64,000 bases of DNA from Simmondsia chinensis (GCA_018398585.1 JAGTTD010000008.1:632501-696500); one strand, 5' to 3'; positions 25,058-41,038 are shown, counted from the first letter of the stretch. Program-made: numbers and translations. The notes: a model not told the origin generated them from the sequence alone.

Positions 25058-25316
25058 TAAGGTCCATTTATCAGGCACTAATGTATTGGATCCCATTAGA
25101 ACTCTGAAGTTAAGCGTGCTTGGAAGAAAATAATATCAGGATAGGTGACCTCCTGGGAAGTCATTGTGTTGCCAATCCTATAAGGGAGGGGGGGGGGGGG
25201 GTCCTCGGAAACAGCTTCTCGGTAGGGTTACACTCTGAAGGGGTAAGATTGCGTATATTCATCCCCCGACGACCCCGCTTAGGCGGGAGCCTTGAGGCAG
25301 TGGATCTGTTGCTGTG
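25058..25316 (+). mobile_element. 5S rRNA-headed SINE, copy 3, with near-canonical 5S 5' end
   Basis: The head begins close to the 5S start (AAGGTCC...TCAGGCACTAATG, GGATCCCATTAGAACTCTG, AAGTTAAGCGTGCTTGG, GATAGGTGACCTCCTGGGAA). A G15 tract has grown at the junction, followed by the tail. Flanks TCAAAGAGGTATTTT (25043-25057) and TCAAAGAGGCTTTAC (25317-25331) may be a diverged TSD. Confidence 0.85.
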
Positions 25317-25501
25317 TCAAAGAGGCTTTACTCAAAATAATTACCCTGTTTAAGCTTACAAATTCATTAGTCTTAATATGAGACTTCAACTAGTAGCTCA
25401 CAAGATCACGTTCTTGAGAGTTACCGTAGAAATTATCTCCTATGACTATTGATTTCCTACGTATTTGTTACAATCATTGATTCCTAGTTTTTGTATTTAA
25501 T

Positions 25502-25620
25502 GTTGGGGATCCATCGGAAACAACCTCATTTCAGGTAGTACAGTACATCTTTTCATACCTCTAGACCCTATTTCATCGGGAGCCTTACTGAAAGCTTTAG
25601 GCTGCTGCTGCTGCTGTTAT
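25502..25620 (+). mobile_element. RTE/SINE tail module copy
   Basis: GTTGGGGATCCATCGGAAAC through CTAGACCCTATTTCATCGGG to a CTG repeat replacing TTG. Confidence 0.65.
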
Positions 25621-25626
25621 TATAAT

Positions 25627-25985
25627 TAGGAGCGTATTTGAGCCAAGCCGAACTTGAGCCTGCCAGGCTCAAGGCTTGCCTTGTTAGCATTAAGCTCGCC
25701 GAGCTTTGAAATTTTAGACTCGAGCTCGGCTCATCAAAAGCTCGAGCTCGGCTCAAATTGGCTCAGTCTAAGCTCGGCGAACATTAAATTAAGCTTGCAA
25801 TTTTTTGGCTCATTTAAGCTTAGGCTTGGCTCATTTAGGCTCTAATTGACTTTATTGGGTAATATTTCAGCAAATATATTACACTTCACTAGGCTCGGGC
25901 TCGGCTTGACTTGAGCTCAAAGTGAGCCGAGCTTTTTGAACTTTATGACAAGCTCACAAGTTGAATCGCCTCATTTACACCCCTA
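25627..25985. mobile_element. GAGCTC-rich hAT-type MITE with 8-bp TSD
   Basis: 359 bp. Termini TAGGAGCGTATTTGAGCC and the inverse of TAGGGGTGTAAATGAGGCG. Flanks ATTATAAT (25619-25626) and ATTACAAT (25986-25993) are an 8-bp TSD with one change. No coding capacity. Confidence 0.8.
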
Positions 25986-26116
25986 ATTACAATCATGAAT
26001 TTTGAGCATTGAAGGAAATTAATGGCGTTGCTTTTCTTTCTAGCTTGTGATAAAAATTAGCCCATAAATTCATATTATATGTTTCTGAAAGAGAGAGCAG
26101 CAGAACAGTTAATAAT

Positions 26117-26371
26117 TTAAAAAAAAAAAAAATAACATTTTCAGTGTCCTAAAGGCCCCCACCTAATCAGGGTTTGAGGGTGGATGAACGCAGCCTTCCC
26201 CCTTCAGGGTGCTACTCTAAAGGGTGGTTGTTTTTGATAACCCCCAACTTGAGGGGTGCAACACGAGGACTTCTCGGGAGGTCACCCATCTTTGTACTAT
26301 TCTTGCCCAAGCACGCTTAACTTCGGAGTTCTAATGGGATCCGGTGCTTGCATGTTGGTCCTCTCTTAGAT
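26117..26371 (-). mobile_element. 5S rRNA-headed SINE, copy 4, complete with perfect TSD
   Basis: The composite is bounded by the identical 15 bases AGAACAGTTAATAAT at 26102-26116 and 26372-26386. Minus-strand reading: TAAGAGAGGACCAAC, CACCGGATCCCATTAGAACT, CCGAAGTTAAGCGTGCTTGG, AAGATGGGTGACCTCC and TCCTCGTGTTGCACCCCTC (nearly complete 5S), then AAGTTGGGGGTTATC and the tail module. The 3' end is T-rich rather than clean TTG. This copy fixes the outer limits of the mobile unit. Confidence 0.93.
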
Positions 26372-26391
26372 AGAACAGTTAATAATAATAA

Positions 26392-26393
<2 letters not shown>

Positions 26394-26439
<46 letters not shown>
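26394..26439. repeat. (AT)n microsatellite
   Basis: Pure alternating AT of about 45 bases, directly after the TSD of the 5S-headed SINE. Confidence 0.95.
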
Positions 26440-26440
<1 letters not shown>

Positions 26441-26710
26441 CAAAATTATATTTGAACAAAATAAACTATAAATTAACATAAAAGAACCACTATGTACAAG
26501 CTCCTGTCTAATAGTAAGGAAGGGTGCATTTTTGATGTAAAAATATTTATATGCGTGTTGCTAAAATACTCAAAAAAATTCAGTAAAAATAACAGAATCT
26601 CTTCGGAGACATCCGATAAAATTGGAACGAAACAACATAACCATGCGATATGTTGGCATGTCTAATCCAGTTTGAGTGGCAATTCAATGCCATGTATTCT
26701 CCTTATTAAT

Positions 26711-26862
26711 ACACCAATAACAATAAACTCAGTGTTTTAAAGGCTCCCACTAATGAATGGTCTGGGGGAGTGAGATGCAAGCAGCCTTATCTCTTCAGGT
26801 TGCTATCTCAAAGTCAGACTGTATCGGAGAACCCGTAACCTAAAAACATAACGACATACTAG
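26711..26862 (-). mobile_element. 5'-truncated RTE LINE tail insertion with 20-bp TSD
   Basis: Flanked by CATGTATTCTCCTTATTAAT (26691-26710) and the same 20 bases with one change (26863-26882). In sense orientation about 25 bases of LINE 3' UTR (GTCGTTATGTTTTTAGG) precede the module. Confidence 0.8.
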
Positions 26863-27007
26863 CATGTATTCTCTTTATTAATGAGGAAAAAAGTAGCTGT
26901 TGGATTTGAAATTCATATTCCTCAATTCCCATTTTTACGGCAGTATTATACCTCATTTTTTGGTAAAAAAAAATGTACAAATAAAGTTGGGCTAATTGCA
27001 TATTGAT

Positions 27008-27575
27008 ATTTGACGTTTGTGAAAATTATAAGAAGGCGCCTGACCTTTTTTATTTATTTTTAGTACCTTAGATTTTTTCTTCGTATTAGCAAATAGGATC
27101 CTATTCGACATGATGATATCATATTCTGTGGATAAAAAGTTGACATGGCAGGTAAATCTAAGTACCTACTATCAATAAAGGAAAGGAACATACCCAGTGC
27201 CTCAAGGGCTCCCGCCTACGCAGGGTCTGGGGGAGCGGATGTACGCAGCCTTTCCCTTCAGGGTGTTAACCTGAAGAGAGGCTGTCTCCCAGTGCCTCCA
27301 ACCTGAGGGTGAGGACTTACTATCAATATATTGACCAAAATATCTTAACTTTCAGTTCAGGTACCCACTAAAATAACCCAGCCTTAAAATGATATTTTTG
27401 TCAATATATTATAGTAGATATTTAAAGTGACTTGTCACGTCAATTTTCTTACCGGAATATGACATAATCACATCCTAGAGGGTCTTATTTATTAATATAA
27501 ACGAATTTTAAAATGCTAAAATAATAAATTAAGAAATGTTAGAAGCCTTTTTATTATTTTCACAAACGTCGGGTT
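27008..27575. repeat. Foldback MITE interrupted by a truncated 5S-SINE
   Basis: Left terminus GACGTTTGTGAAAATTATAA and its inverse at the right (TTATTTTCACAAACGTCG). The insertion at about 27190-27311 splits it and duplicates ACYTACTATCAATA. Confidence 0.65.
27190..27311 (-). mobile_element. 5S-headed SINE, truncated within the head
   Basis: In sense orientation it starts GTCCTCACCCTCAGGTTGG: the last few bases of the 5S head precede the tail. Flanks ACCTACTATCAATA and ACTTACTATCAATA are the TSD. Confidence 0.75.
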
Positions 27576-27623
27576 ATAAAAGACACAAAAAAAAAAAAAA
27601 GTGTCTAATCCAAACCGCCCAGT

Positions 27624-27705
27624 CACGTGGGCCTTATTAGCAGGCCCAATCAAAAGCCCATCCCCAAACAAGAGCTAGGGTTTTGCTGCCCCTCTTCGTA
27701 TAAAG
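27624..27705 (+). promoter_or_regulatory. RPL17 promoter: G-box, site II (GGCCCA/TGGGCC), telo-box, TATA
   Basis: CACGTG at 27624-27629 runs into TGGGCC (27628-27633); GGCCCA at 27643-27648; CTAGGGTTTT (inverse telo-box) at 27675-27684; TATAAAG at 27699-27705, about 90 bp before the ATG. Site II plus telo-box is the usual layout of plant ribosomal-protein promoters, linked to TCP factors and growth control. Confidence 0.75.
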
Positions 27706-27793
27706 CCGCAGATACTCTGCCTGCTTCTTCTCTTCTGCCTCCGAGGGAGAGAGAGAGAGAGAGAGAGAGAGCGAGCAGAAGCAGCAGCCGAAA

Positions 27794-32556
<4,763 letters not shown>

Positions 32557-32814
32557 ATGGTTTATTATTAGGCAAAGCTTATCTTGTTACATCTGATGAA
32601 TTTTTGGAGTGTGTTTGTTTGATTTTGTTATGTAGACGGAGATTTTGTTGCATTTATTTATGAACTTGTTGTCGCGATTAAACTGCTTATTCAATCATCC
32701 AATGGGATGTAACATTCATATTTTCTTGGGACTTTTATGATCTTTTCTTGGATTGTGCTGTGAAACTGGGATCGCTTGCATGTTCCTATTTCCTTGGTTC
32801 ATTTACTAAGGCAT

Positions 32815-32929
32815 CGGAAACAGTCTCTCTTCAGGGTAGGCCCCTGAAGGGGGAAAGCTGCGTACATCTATCCCCTAGACCCTGCTTATGCGGGAGCCCT
32901 TGGAGGCACTGGGTTTGTTGTTGTTGTTG
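32815..32929 (+). mobile_element. Tail-only insertion with perfect 14-bp TSD
   Basis: Begins inside the module at CGGAAACAGTCTCTCTTCAG and ends (TTG)5. ATTTACTAAGGCAT is identical at 32801-32814 and 32930-32943. Confidence 0.9.
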
Positions 32930-32943
32930 ATTTACTAAGGCAT

Positions 32944-33172
32944 TAGATTTTATTAAAACTCGGAAATTAAGCATGCTTCGGCAACCAAGATGGGTGACCT
33001 CCTGGGAAGTTCTCGTGTTGCCGATCCTATAAGGTTGGGGGTTCTCGGAAGCAGCCTCTCGACAGGATTATATCCTGAAGGGGTATGGCTCTGTACATCT
33101 ACCCCTCTTAGACCCCACTCATGCGGGAGCCCTTGAGGCACTGGGTCTATTGTTTGCTGTTGTTGTAATGCT
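32944..33172 (+). mobile_element. 5S rRNA-headed SINE, copy 5
   Basis: The head starts within 5S (TTATTAAAACTCGGAAATTA, AGCATGCTTCGG, AAGATGGGTGACCTCCTGGG, TTCTCGTGTTGC), then CCTATAAGGTTGGGGG and the tail to TTGTTG. Confidence 0.85.
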
Positions 33173-33194
33173 TTTTGTTGATCAATGTAGTGAA

Positions 33195-33300
33195 AGACCA
33201 CAAGGGGTGTTTCCTGAAAGGATAAGGTCGCGTACATCTCTTCCTCCCAGACCTTGTTTAGGCGAGAGCCCTTCTGGCACTAGGACAGCGGTTATTGTTA
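33195..33300 (+). mobile_element. RTE/SINE tail module fragment
   Basis: CTGAAAGGATAAGGTCGCGT, CTCCCAGACCTTGTTTAGGC and GGCACTAGGACAG follow module order. Confidence 0.6.
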
Positions 33301-33950
33301 TCGGAAGGAGTAGGGGTATTTGTGGTTCAGTTTACTGTACTGACAAGTATTTCTCTTCAGTTAACAGTGACCAACATACATGATATGTATTAATTCGGTA
33401 AATTTGTTAAAACTGGATAAAATTACTAACTACTACTATCTTGGAATACTTCAATTTTTTTTCTGTTCGCTAAACTGAATAGGAGGTTCGGTTTGTTGTG
33501 TCGATTATTAAGTCGGTAACTTGTGGGTTGTCTCATGTAACTCAAATTTTCGTAACGTGTTTGTGTTTCGTCATATTTTAGAGTGCCAAAATATTGTAAA
33601 AGCAGTAAAACTAATCATCTCGAAGTAAAAAGGTATTGAGTTTGGAACGCAATCCCTAATCACGAATGTTGCATCATTCTTACCGATAGTGTTACTTCAT
33701 TGATCCTTAATATTTGTATGTTTACTTAAATTTGTCTGTTATTTTTTTTTATTCAAATTGGCTTCTTAATTTTTTTTTTGTTTAAAATAATCTCTAACAT
33801 CTAATTGTAGGAGAAAATTAGTTATTTATCTTTGATGATTACATAATTAGTCATCATATAAAAACTCAATTTTTTTCCTTAAAAAAGATCTCAACTTTTA
33901 ACAATATAAATTATAAACTATTAGAAACTATTTTAAATAAAAAAAAATAT

Positions 33951-33997
33951 GAAGGCCCTTTGAGGCATTGGGTCGTTGTTGTTGTTGAAAAAAATTA
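33951..33997 (+). mobile_element. Short 5'-truncated TTG-tail fragment
   Basis: AGGCCCTTTGAGGCATTGGG followed by TTGTTGTTGTTG only. Confidence 0.6.
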
Positions 33998-34189
33998 TGA
34001 AGTATTAATTTAAACAAAAGTATAAATATTAGAATTATTTTAAATAAAAATTTGTAAAATTTTTACAGGAGTTAACGATTCTTACATGACGGAGAGGGTG
34101 AAGATCAGGTGCAGCGGATGAATTTGCTGTTTACGGTGGCCGAGGGGGTCAGGAAATTATTTTTTAATTTTAAAAATTATTTAAATTAT

Positions 34190-34365
34190 ATTATATAATA
34201 GTTTTAATATATAAATTAAATTATTGAAATAAACTTATTTGTTTAACTATTTATTTTTTAAATACTCGTTAAATTTTTGTTAAAAATAGCGAAATAACTT
34301 GTTATACTATCGTTATTATTTACTATTTTAACATATTTTACATGTAATAGTAAATACTAACGATA
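34190..34365. repeat. Left arm of foldback element split by the L1
   Basis: ATATATAAATTAAATTATTG, ACTTATTTGTTTAACTATTT and CGTTAAATTTTTGTTAAAAA are found inverted, in mirror order, at about 40370-40590 beyond the L1. Confidence 0.7.
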
Positions 34366-34609
34366 TTTTTATATTATAAAGTTCTACCCCGGCCGTCTGG
34401 CGATGGAGAGAAACCCTAGAGCCATTGTGCTCTTTTCCCCCCTTCCCAACTACCTCCATTAATGACCGCCTTCTCTTTCTGAGCAATTTCGGTGCGGCGT
34501 TGTGTCCTCCCTCTGGTCATTCTCTTTTTGGTCCAGTTCTCAGAAGATTTGGGGAGATTTGCTTGAGATTTGTTTCTCCTTTTTCGAAGCATTTATGATA
34601 GGGGATGAG

Positions 34610-36185
34610 ATGGAGTCAAGAAAGCAGTTAAACTCCAACCTGCCAAATCAAAGCCCCAACATCCCTTCTCCATTAGATACCAAGAGAATGGGGGACCTCT
34701 GGCCACAACTAAAACCCCCATCCACCTTCCAATTGTTATCAATCCTTCTTTGCTATAGTTGGCTATTGTCTCTTCTATTCATGGATAAAGGTGCTCCAAC
34801 TGGGTCGGGAACAGAGGACATCCTTACTGCGGGGCTTGACTCGCTGGAACTAGGGGAAGATGAGGACTTCAATCAAGCGCTCAGGGAACGCACTATGGTG
34901 GGGAAGATCATGGCCGAGAAAATCATCAAGGTCGGACCGATCCAAGCTATTCTGTGAAAAGCTTGGCAAATTAAAGGTAATATGGAAATCCATGAACTTA
35001 ACCCAAATATTTTCCTGTTTGTTTTCAAACGTTGTCAGGATCGAAATAGGGTCATGAGAGGCACCCCCTGGTCTATCAATGATGCCCTCATGGTCATCAA
35101 AGATTGGCCTGAGGATGTCTCTTTTGACAAAATTAATTTCTTGACAGCAGAATTTTGGGTGCAAGCTCATGGTATCCCTCTCAATATGATGACTCTGGAA
35201 AATGCTAATAAAATGGATAGATTTTCAAAAGTATCATCACTATTGACATGGATAACGAAAAACACACTCTATGGTCCAAATTCATAAGAATGCGAGTGGA
35301 GATTGACTTAACAAAACCGTTAAAGCCTGGTTTTACTCTTAAAGGGCAAGGGAGAGAAAAGAAATGGGTTACATTTAAATATGAAAGACTTGGAGACTTT
35401 TGTTATGCTTGTGGGAGAATCGGACATGTGATGAATCAGTGCCCTGAATCTGATTTCCCAAAAAAGAATTCTCTTTATGGGAGTTCTATTAGAGGAAAAG
35501 GGTTTTCTTCTGATAAAATTGTGTTGGGGTCATCCTCAAGATCGAATCACGTCATTGGGGCCCATGGGGGCATATGCTCTGAAGTTGCCAATGGGGAGGA
35601 TTGGCTTGTCTCCACTTTGGAAGCTTTACACAACTCTGAGATGGGAGAGTCACGGGTTGGGGATTATCCAATGCGGATTGACGTAGAAGCTCTTACGCCT
35701 CAAGAGGGACTCACCGAGGAGCTTCTTCAGGCCAGGAAGGAAAAACGATTTGCTGATAGCAGACCGTGGCTTGATCAGACGACAAAAGGGCTAAGGTCAT
35801 GATTCAAGACATGGTTTCAAATATGGTTACAGAAGATGACAGAGGAATGTGGAATCTACATCCTTCCATACTGAATGAGAACTCTGACGTTTTGAGCAGC
35901 ATTTTTGAGGAACAAGGTTTGGTCTCAATGTACATGTCTCCTATTTCGAGGGTCCACACCTCTCTTTTGGGTAGGTCAGGCTCATCTAGCTTAAGATGTA
36001 TCAAGACAATGGCAAGGCAAACCGAGAGAGCAGGTAGGGGAATTAGATTTTCGAGAGATGGCTCTACTCATAGGGGTCATTCTTCCACGATTTTTTTACA
36101 TGAGGCACGTGGGGGCGAAGACACAACATCATCGGAACTTGGGTTTGCGGGGGTTGTCCCTCAACAACTGCCTCCAAAGCCATGA
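34610..36185 (+). pseudogene. L1 ORF1 (gag-like, DUF4283 and CCHC zinc knuckle), disrupted
   Basis: Begins about MESRKQLNSN. VGKIMAEKIIKVGPIQAIL is followed by an in-frame TGA (34955-34957), then KAWQIKGNMEIHELNPN continues in the same frame. A frameshift near 35235-35250 moves reading to TLWSKFIRMRVEIDLTKP. The knuckle CYACGRIGHVMNQC lies at about 35404-35445. A TGA ends that frame at 35800-35802 and a further frame runs from 35799 to 36185. In plant L1s this protein binds RNA and forms the ribonucleoprotein. Confidence 0.85.
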
Positions 36186-39100
36186 GTATTATCTGCTTTA
36201 ACTGTCGGGGATTAGGCCAGTCCCTAACAGTTTGGGCTCTTAAGGAGCAAATTTTGAAGAATAGGCCTGCTATTATTTTCTTATCCGAGACTAAGCAAAA
36301 ATATAACTTTATGAGGAATAAAAGCTCAATGTTGGGTTTTCCCTCTTCTTTTATGGTTGAGCCAACAGGTCTGTCAGGTGGGCTTGCACTGTGGTGGACT
36401 TGTGATGTTGTCATCTCCATTTTGGCTGGTACGAATAGATATGTCTCCGCTGAAATTGAAGAGGTTTGTTCTGGTAAGAAATGGCGCCACATTTTTATCT
36501 ACGGGGAACCAGCTAGACATCGTAGAGCTCGATTCTGGTCCGAGTTTTCAGCTGTGTGCCATGGTCAAGGCTTCCCACTTATGGGTTCGGGAGACTTCAA
36601 CACTATTTCTTCCTCTTTGGATAAACTTTCCGGCTCCCAGGTCAGTGATAGCCAACTCTCTTGGATTCATGACTTCTTCGACTCCTACGACCTTATGGAG
36701 CTTCCCTCGCATGGGTGCCGTTATTCGTGGACAAATAAGTAGGACGACCAATTCAACATCAAGGAATGTATTGATAAAGTAGCCGCTAACTATGATTGGA
36801 AGATTCTATTCCCGAATGCTCAAGTCAATCTCACTCCGGCGGTTGGGTCGGATCACTATCCTTTAATTATTGTGCTTAATGCCGATCGGCCTAAGCGTCC
36901 GAGGGACTTCAGATTTGAGTCTAAATGGCTTCTTGAGGAGGACATTGGAACCGTGGTGAGGAAGGGGTGGGCCTTTGACGGCAGTGGGTCCCGTATGTTT
37001 GTTTTCAACAAGAAGCTACCGAGATGCCGAGAAGAGCTCAAAAAATGGAGCATGAGGCATAACGGAGATCGAATGATGAAGATAAGTGAAGCTATGGATA
37101 GACTCACTCTTATCCAGAGCACAGTTTCTACGTCTCATGATAGAGAGGAGGAGGAAAGGTTGATCTCCATGTTGAAAAACACTTGGGAAGCTGAAGAAAG
37201 GTTCTAGCACCAACGGGCTAGGTTTAACTGGGTCTCTTTTGGGGACAAAAACACCTTGTTTTTCCACGCCACAGCTTCTTAGAGGAGGAAAACTAATGAA
37301 ATGTTTAGACTCAAAAACCAAGAAGGGGAATGGGTTGAGGATCCTGTGGGAATTGAGTCATTGGTCCAGAAGCACTTTGAGGACCTTTACAAGCAACAAC
37401 AGACCGCTCGTACCGAGGATGTGCTGGACAGTGTTTCGACCGATGTTACCGTGGATATGAACAATGTGCTGTTGGCCACTGTTAGCGTTGAGGAGATTAA
37501 AGGGGCTGCGGAACAACTGGGGGTCTCAAAGCTCCGGGTCCTGATGGATTTTCAGGTATTTTTTATTCGAATTTTTGGGATGATTTGTCATTTGATGTTG
37601 TGGGGGCGGTCCGGGGTTTCTTTGAAAGTGGTCATCTCCTTTCAATCCTTAATTCCACCAATATTGTCTTAATCCCTAAAGTGCCTAGACCGGAAAATCT
37701 TAACCAATTCCGTCCAATAAGCTTATGTAATTTTAGTTATAAAATCATTTCCAAAATCTTGGCCAATCGTCTTCGTCCTTTCATGGATTTTCTTACTGAC
37801 CCGGTTCAAGCGGCTTTTGTTAAAGGGAGACGGATTCAAGACAATGTTTTTGTGGTTCACGAGGCTTTCCGTGCCTTAAAGAATAGGAGAAAACGTAACG
37901 CAGTTACAATGGCCCTGAAACTTGACTTGACTAAGGCTTACGATTAAGTGGATGGGCCCTTCTTAGAGCTTCTCTTACTTAAAAGAGGATTCCATCGGTC
38001 TTTCATGCAACAAATCATGGCTTGTGTCTCTTCAGTTCAAGCTTGCCCAGTCGTGAACGGTAAAAGGCTTAATCCAATCCATTTGAGGAGGGGTCTAAGG
38101 CAAGGGGACCCCCTTTCCCTTATCTTTTCTTGTTAGTAATGAAAATTTTGTTTTCTTCCCTTATTAACAAGGCCTCTTTTCAAGGGGAGTGGAAGGGCTT
38201 TCGTATCAAGAGGACGTGCCCTCCACTTACTCACCTTCTGTTTGCCGACGATTGTCTCCTTTTTTTTGAGGCTTCCGATAGGGGAGTCCAAAAGGTCAAG
38301 GACATCATCAATTGCTTCTGCAGGGCTTCGGATCAATTGGTTAATTTTCATGAGTCTCAAGCTTTCTTTTCTTCTAACTCGTACATTTTAATTCAAGAAG
38401 ACGTCTTAAACCTCTTTTGGGGTCCGACTCATGGAGGAAGAGGATCGTTAGTGGGGGCTTCAGGTCATGTGGGGGCGGTCTAAGAAAAGTGCCCTTAACT
38501 TCCTTTTTGAGCCCATCCGTCATAAAGTTCAAGGATGGAAATCCAAGTTATTGTCGCATGGGGGTAGAGAAATTCTCATCAAATCTGTTCTTGCCGCTAT
38601 TCCTTCCTATGTTATGCATTGCTTCAAAATTCCGATTACATTTGTTCGCAAAATCAATTCTCTTTTTGCTCGCTTTCGGTGGAAAGGGGGGGATGTGGAT
38701 GACAAGGGCATTCATTGGGTTAGATGGGATAAAATCTCCACTCCTAAGCACCATGGAGGCATTGGCTTCAGAGATATGGAGGGAGTTAATATCTCCATGC
38801 TTGCTAACCAAGCTTGGAGAGCTATTCAAAGTCCTAATGGGTTTTGGGCTCGTATCCTTAAAGGGATTTATTTTCACGATGGCTCCTTCCTGAAGGCTAA
38901 GTTGGGGTGCAACCCATCTTGGGGATGGAGAAGTATCATTGAGGGTCATGACTTCCTCCTTAAGGGAGTTCGTTGGAATGTTCAGAGTGGTGCGAACATC
39001 GATATATGGATTGACAAATGGGTTCCCTTTTCTTCTGACTTCTGGGTTGGCTCCAACAAACCAGCCGGCTTCCCCTTGCAGTCGGTGAACCACCTCATAA

Positions 39101-40257
39101 TCCCCGAAGCCTGTCGTTGGAATTTGCCTCTGGTCCGGCAGTGGCTGGGTCCCGAGATCGCTGACCACGTTTCCCTGATTCCTATTGGGAGGCCGGGGAG
39201 CATGGATAAGCTGGTTTGGCACTTTTCTAACTCCGGGTTTTTCACTGTTCGGTCAGGTTATGACTTTTGGTGCAAAAATGTGAGAAGAAGCTTAATTGGT
39301 TTTTCTGCCCCTTTCCCGTCCACGATTCCCTATTCCAAAGCAATTAAAGCTATTTGGAGCTTAGTTGCTACTCCTAAAGTCCGGCACTTTATTTGGAGAG
39401 CCTACAACAATGCTCTCGCTACCCATGACAACCTAAGGAAGAGAAAAATCTAGGGCCCTTCTATTTGTTCTCGGTGTGGGGAAGACCTTGAAACAATTGA
39501 ACATATTCTTTTCTTTTGTCCTACGGCCAGGGCAGCTTGGTTTGGTTCTAAATTTGGCTTTCGGTTTTCTAAAGAGGGGTTTAGAGGTTTTAGTGGGTGG
39601 TGGGATCATATTTGTATTGTTTTTAATTTTTGTTCTAAAAGTCTGAGTAGTATTGCTCTTCTTTGTTGGAATTTGTGGAAAAACATGAAATCTTTTATTT
39701 TTCAGGGGTCCTCTAAGGAGCCTCATCTGATTGTCCATGACTCTCTGCGTGAAGCCTTTGAGATTGTTGATCATGTGTGGCCGACCTCGCGGTCTAGTTC
39801 GTCTAACCGAATGAGTGAGAGTCGGTGGTCTCCCCCGCCTAGTGGTACAATCAAGATCAATTCTAACGTTGCTTGGAAGTCCAAGGATGTCTTAGCCGTT
39901 GCTGCTGTCGTTGCTAGAGACTCTTCTGGTTCGGTTATTCGTGGGTGGTGTGGCTCACTGCTCGCTTCCACCCCTCTTGTTGCTGAGGCCCTTGCTTTGA
40001 GGGCGGCCTGCTTCTTTGCTAAGACCCACGGATGGCGATGCATTTCTTTTGAGTCGGATAGTAAGATTTTTATTGATGCTGTTAATGGAAGAGTTCCCGG
40101 GGATTAGATGATCCAAGCGATTGTTGAGGGTATTTGCTCTTTTGCGCTTTCTTTCCCATCTTGGGTTTTTGCTTGGTGCCCTAGAAGTTGTAATAAGATT
40201 GCCCATTTTGTAGCTAAAGGGCATTCTCTGGTAATTGTACTCATGATTGGTGGGCAT
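36182..40257 (+). pseudogene. L1 ORF2 (APE endonuclease, reverse transcriptase, zf-RVT, RNase H), disrupted
   Basis: The ATG at 36182 overlaps the ORF1 stop (ATGA). Endonuclease: FNCRGLG, FLSETK, GDFNTISS, then TAG at about 36740, followed by GSDHYPLI. RT: IVLIPKVPRPENLNQFRPIS, VKGRRIQDNVFVVHE, KLDLTKAYD with TAA right after D, RRGLRQGDPLS and LLFADDCLLFF. The zf-RVT stretch is CSRCGEDLETIEHILFFC, after a TAG at about 39451. RNase H: GTIKINSNVAW (first catalytic Asp replaced by Asn), AEALALRAA, ESDSKIF, a TAG, then WCPRSCNKIAHFVA. Breaks in several domains make it certain to be inactive. Confidence 0.9.
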
Positions 40258-40339
40258 TTCCCACGCGGTTACATGCTCTTTTATCTCGGGATATTTAAGG
40301 AATATAATGCTGGCCTCTGGCTTTGTCTTGTTAAAAAAA

Positions 40340-40590
40340 AAATACTAACGATAATACAACAAGTCATTTCGATGCTTTTAACAAGAATTTAATGAGTATT
40401 TAATTTTTTTTTTATTTGTTTGACTAATTTTATGTAAAATATGTTAAAATAGTGAATAGTAACAAAAATATAACAAGTCATTTTAATGTTTTCAATAAAA
40501 ATTTAACTACTATCTAAACAACAAATAGTCAAATAAATAAAAATTAGTCAAACAAATAAATTTATTTAAATAATTTAATTTATATATCTA
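40340..40590. repeat. Right arm of the foldback element split by the L1
   Basis: Inverse of 34190-34365, with a second partial repeat of ACAAGTCATTTYRATG words. Together with the left arm and without the L1 it would be about 410 bp. Confidence 0.65.
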
Positions 40591-40746
40591 TACAATATAT
40601 TATTGTGGGGTCCTTCGCCCCTAAAAACTGCTCAAGCTCTCATCCCTCAATTTCTAAAAGGGTGACTTTTTATTTGCTAAAATATAGATAAAAAAAAAGC
40701 TAAATCTATCTTCTATATATTGTTATTATTATTATTTATTTATTAT

Positions 40747-40780
<34 letters not shown>

Positions 40781-40783
<3 letters not shown>

Positions 40784-41038
40784 TAGCATTTTTATAAGAG
40801 AGTGAGAGCATGAGAGGAGCAAATCTTGGCCCTCCATTATAATGGACAGTCAAGATTTGTTGAACATTAAAAAAAATAACAATTACGGCCCATAACCCCT
40901 TCATGAGGCAGAAAGAAAGAAGGGATAAGGGAGGAAATTTTTATTTTTTTTAATACTCAACAAATTTTGGCCGTCCATTACAAATGCAGGGCCAAGATTC
41001 GCCCCTCCCACGCTCTCACCCTCTCATAAAAACGCCAC

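Larger units (their letters stand above)
32557..34189. other. Intergenic region RPL17 to L1
   Basis: After the RPL17 3' UTR the stretch holds tail and 5S-SINE copies (32815-33300, 33951-33997) and then AT-rich sequence without a recognisable gene. Confidence 0.6.
34366..40339 (+). mobile_element. L1-type LINE with RNase H domain, near full length, inactive
   Basis: About 6 kb, poly(A) end at about 40332-40339, flanked by the identical 14 bases AAATACTAACGATA (34352-34365 and 40340-40353). Order: ORF1 with DUF4283-like region and a CCHC knuckle; ORF2 with endonuclease, RT (LLFADD at about 38238), CCHC-type zf-RVT and RNase H. At least six stops or frameshifts interrupt it. It sits inside a foldback MITE. 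Stops by single changes suggest decay after one insertion event. Confidence 0.93.

Noticed and set aside
38548..39222. 224-codon open frame on the minus strand
   Set aside because: It is antisense to the L1 ORF2 C-terminal region; no family features and weak codon sense.
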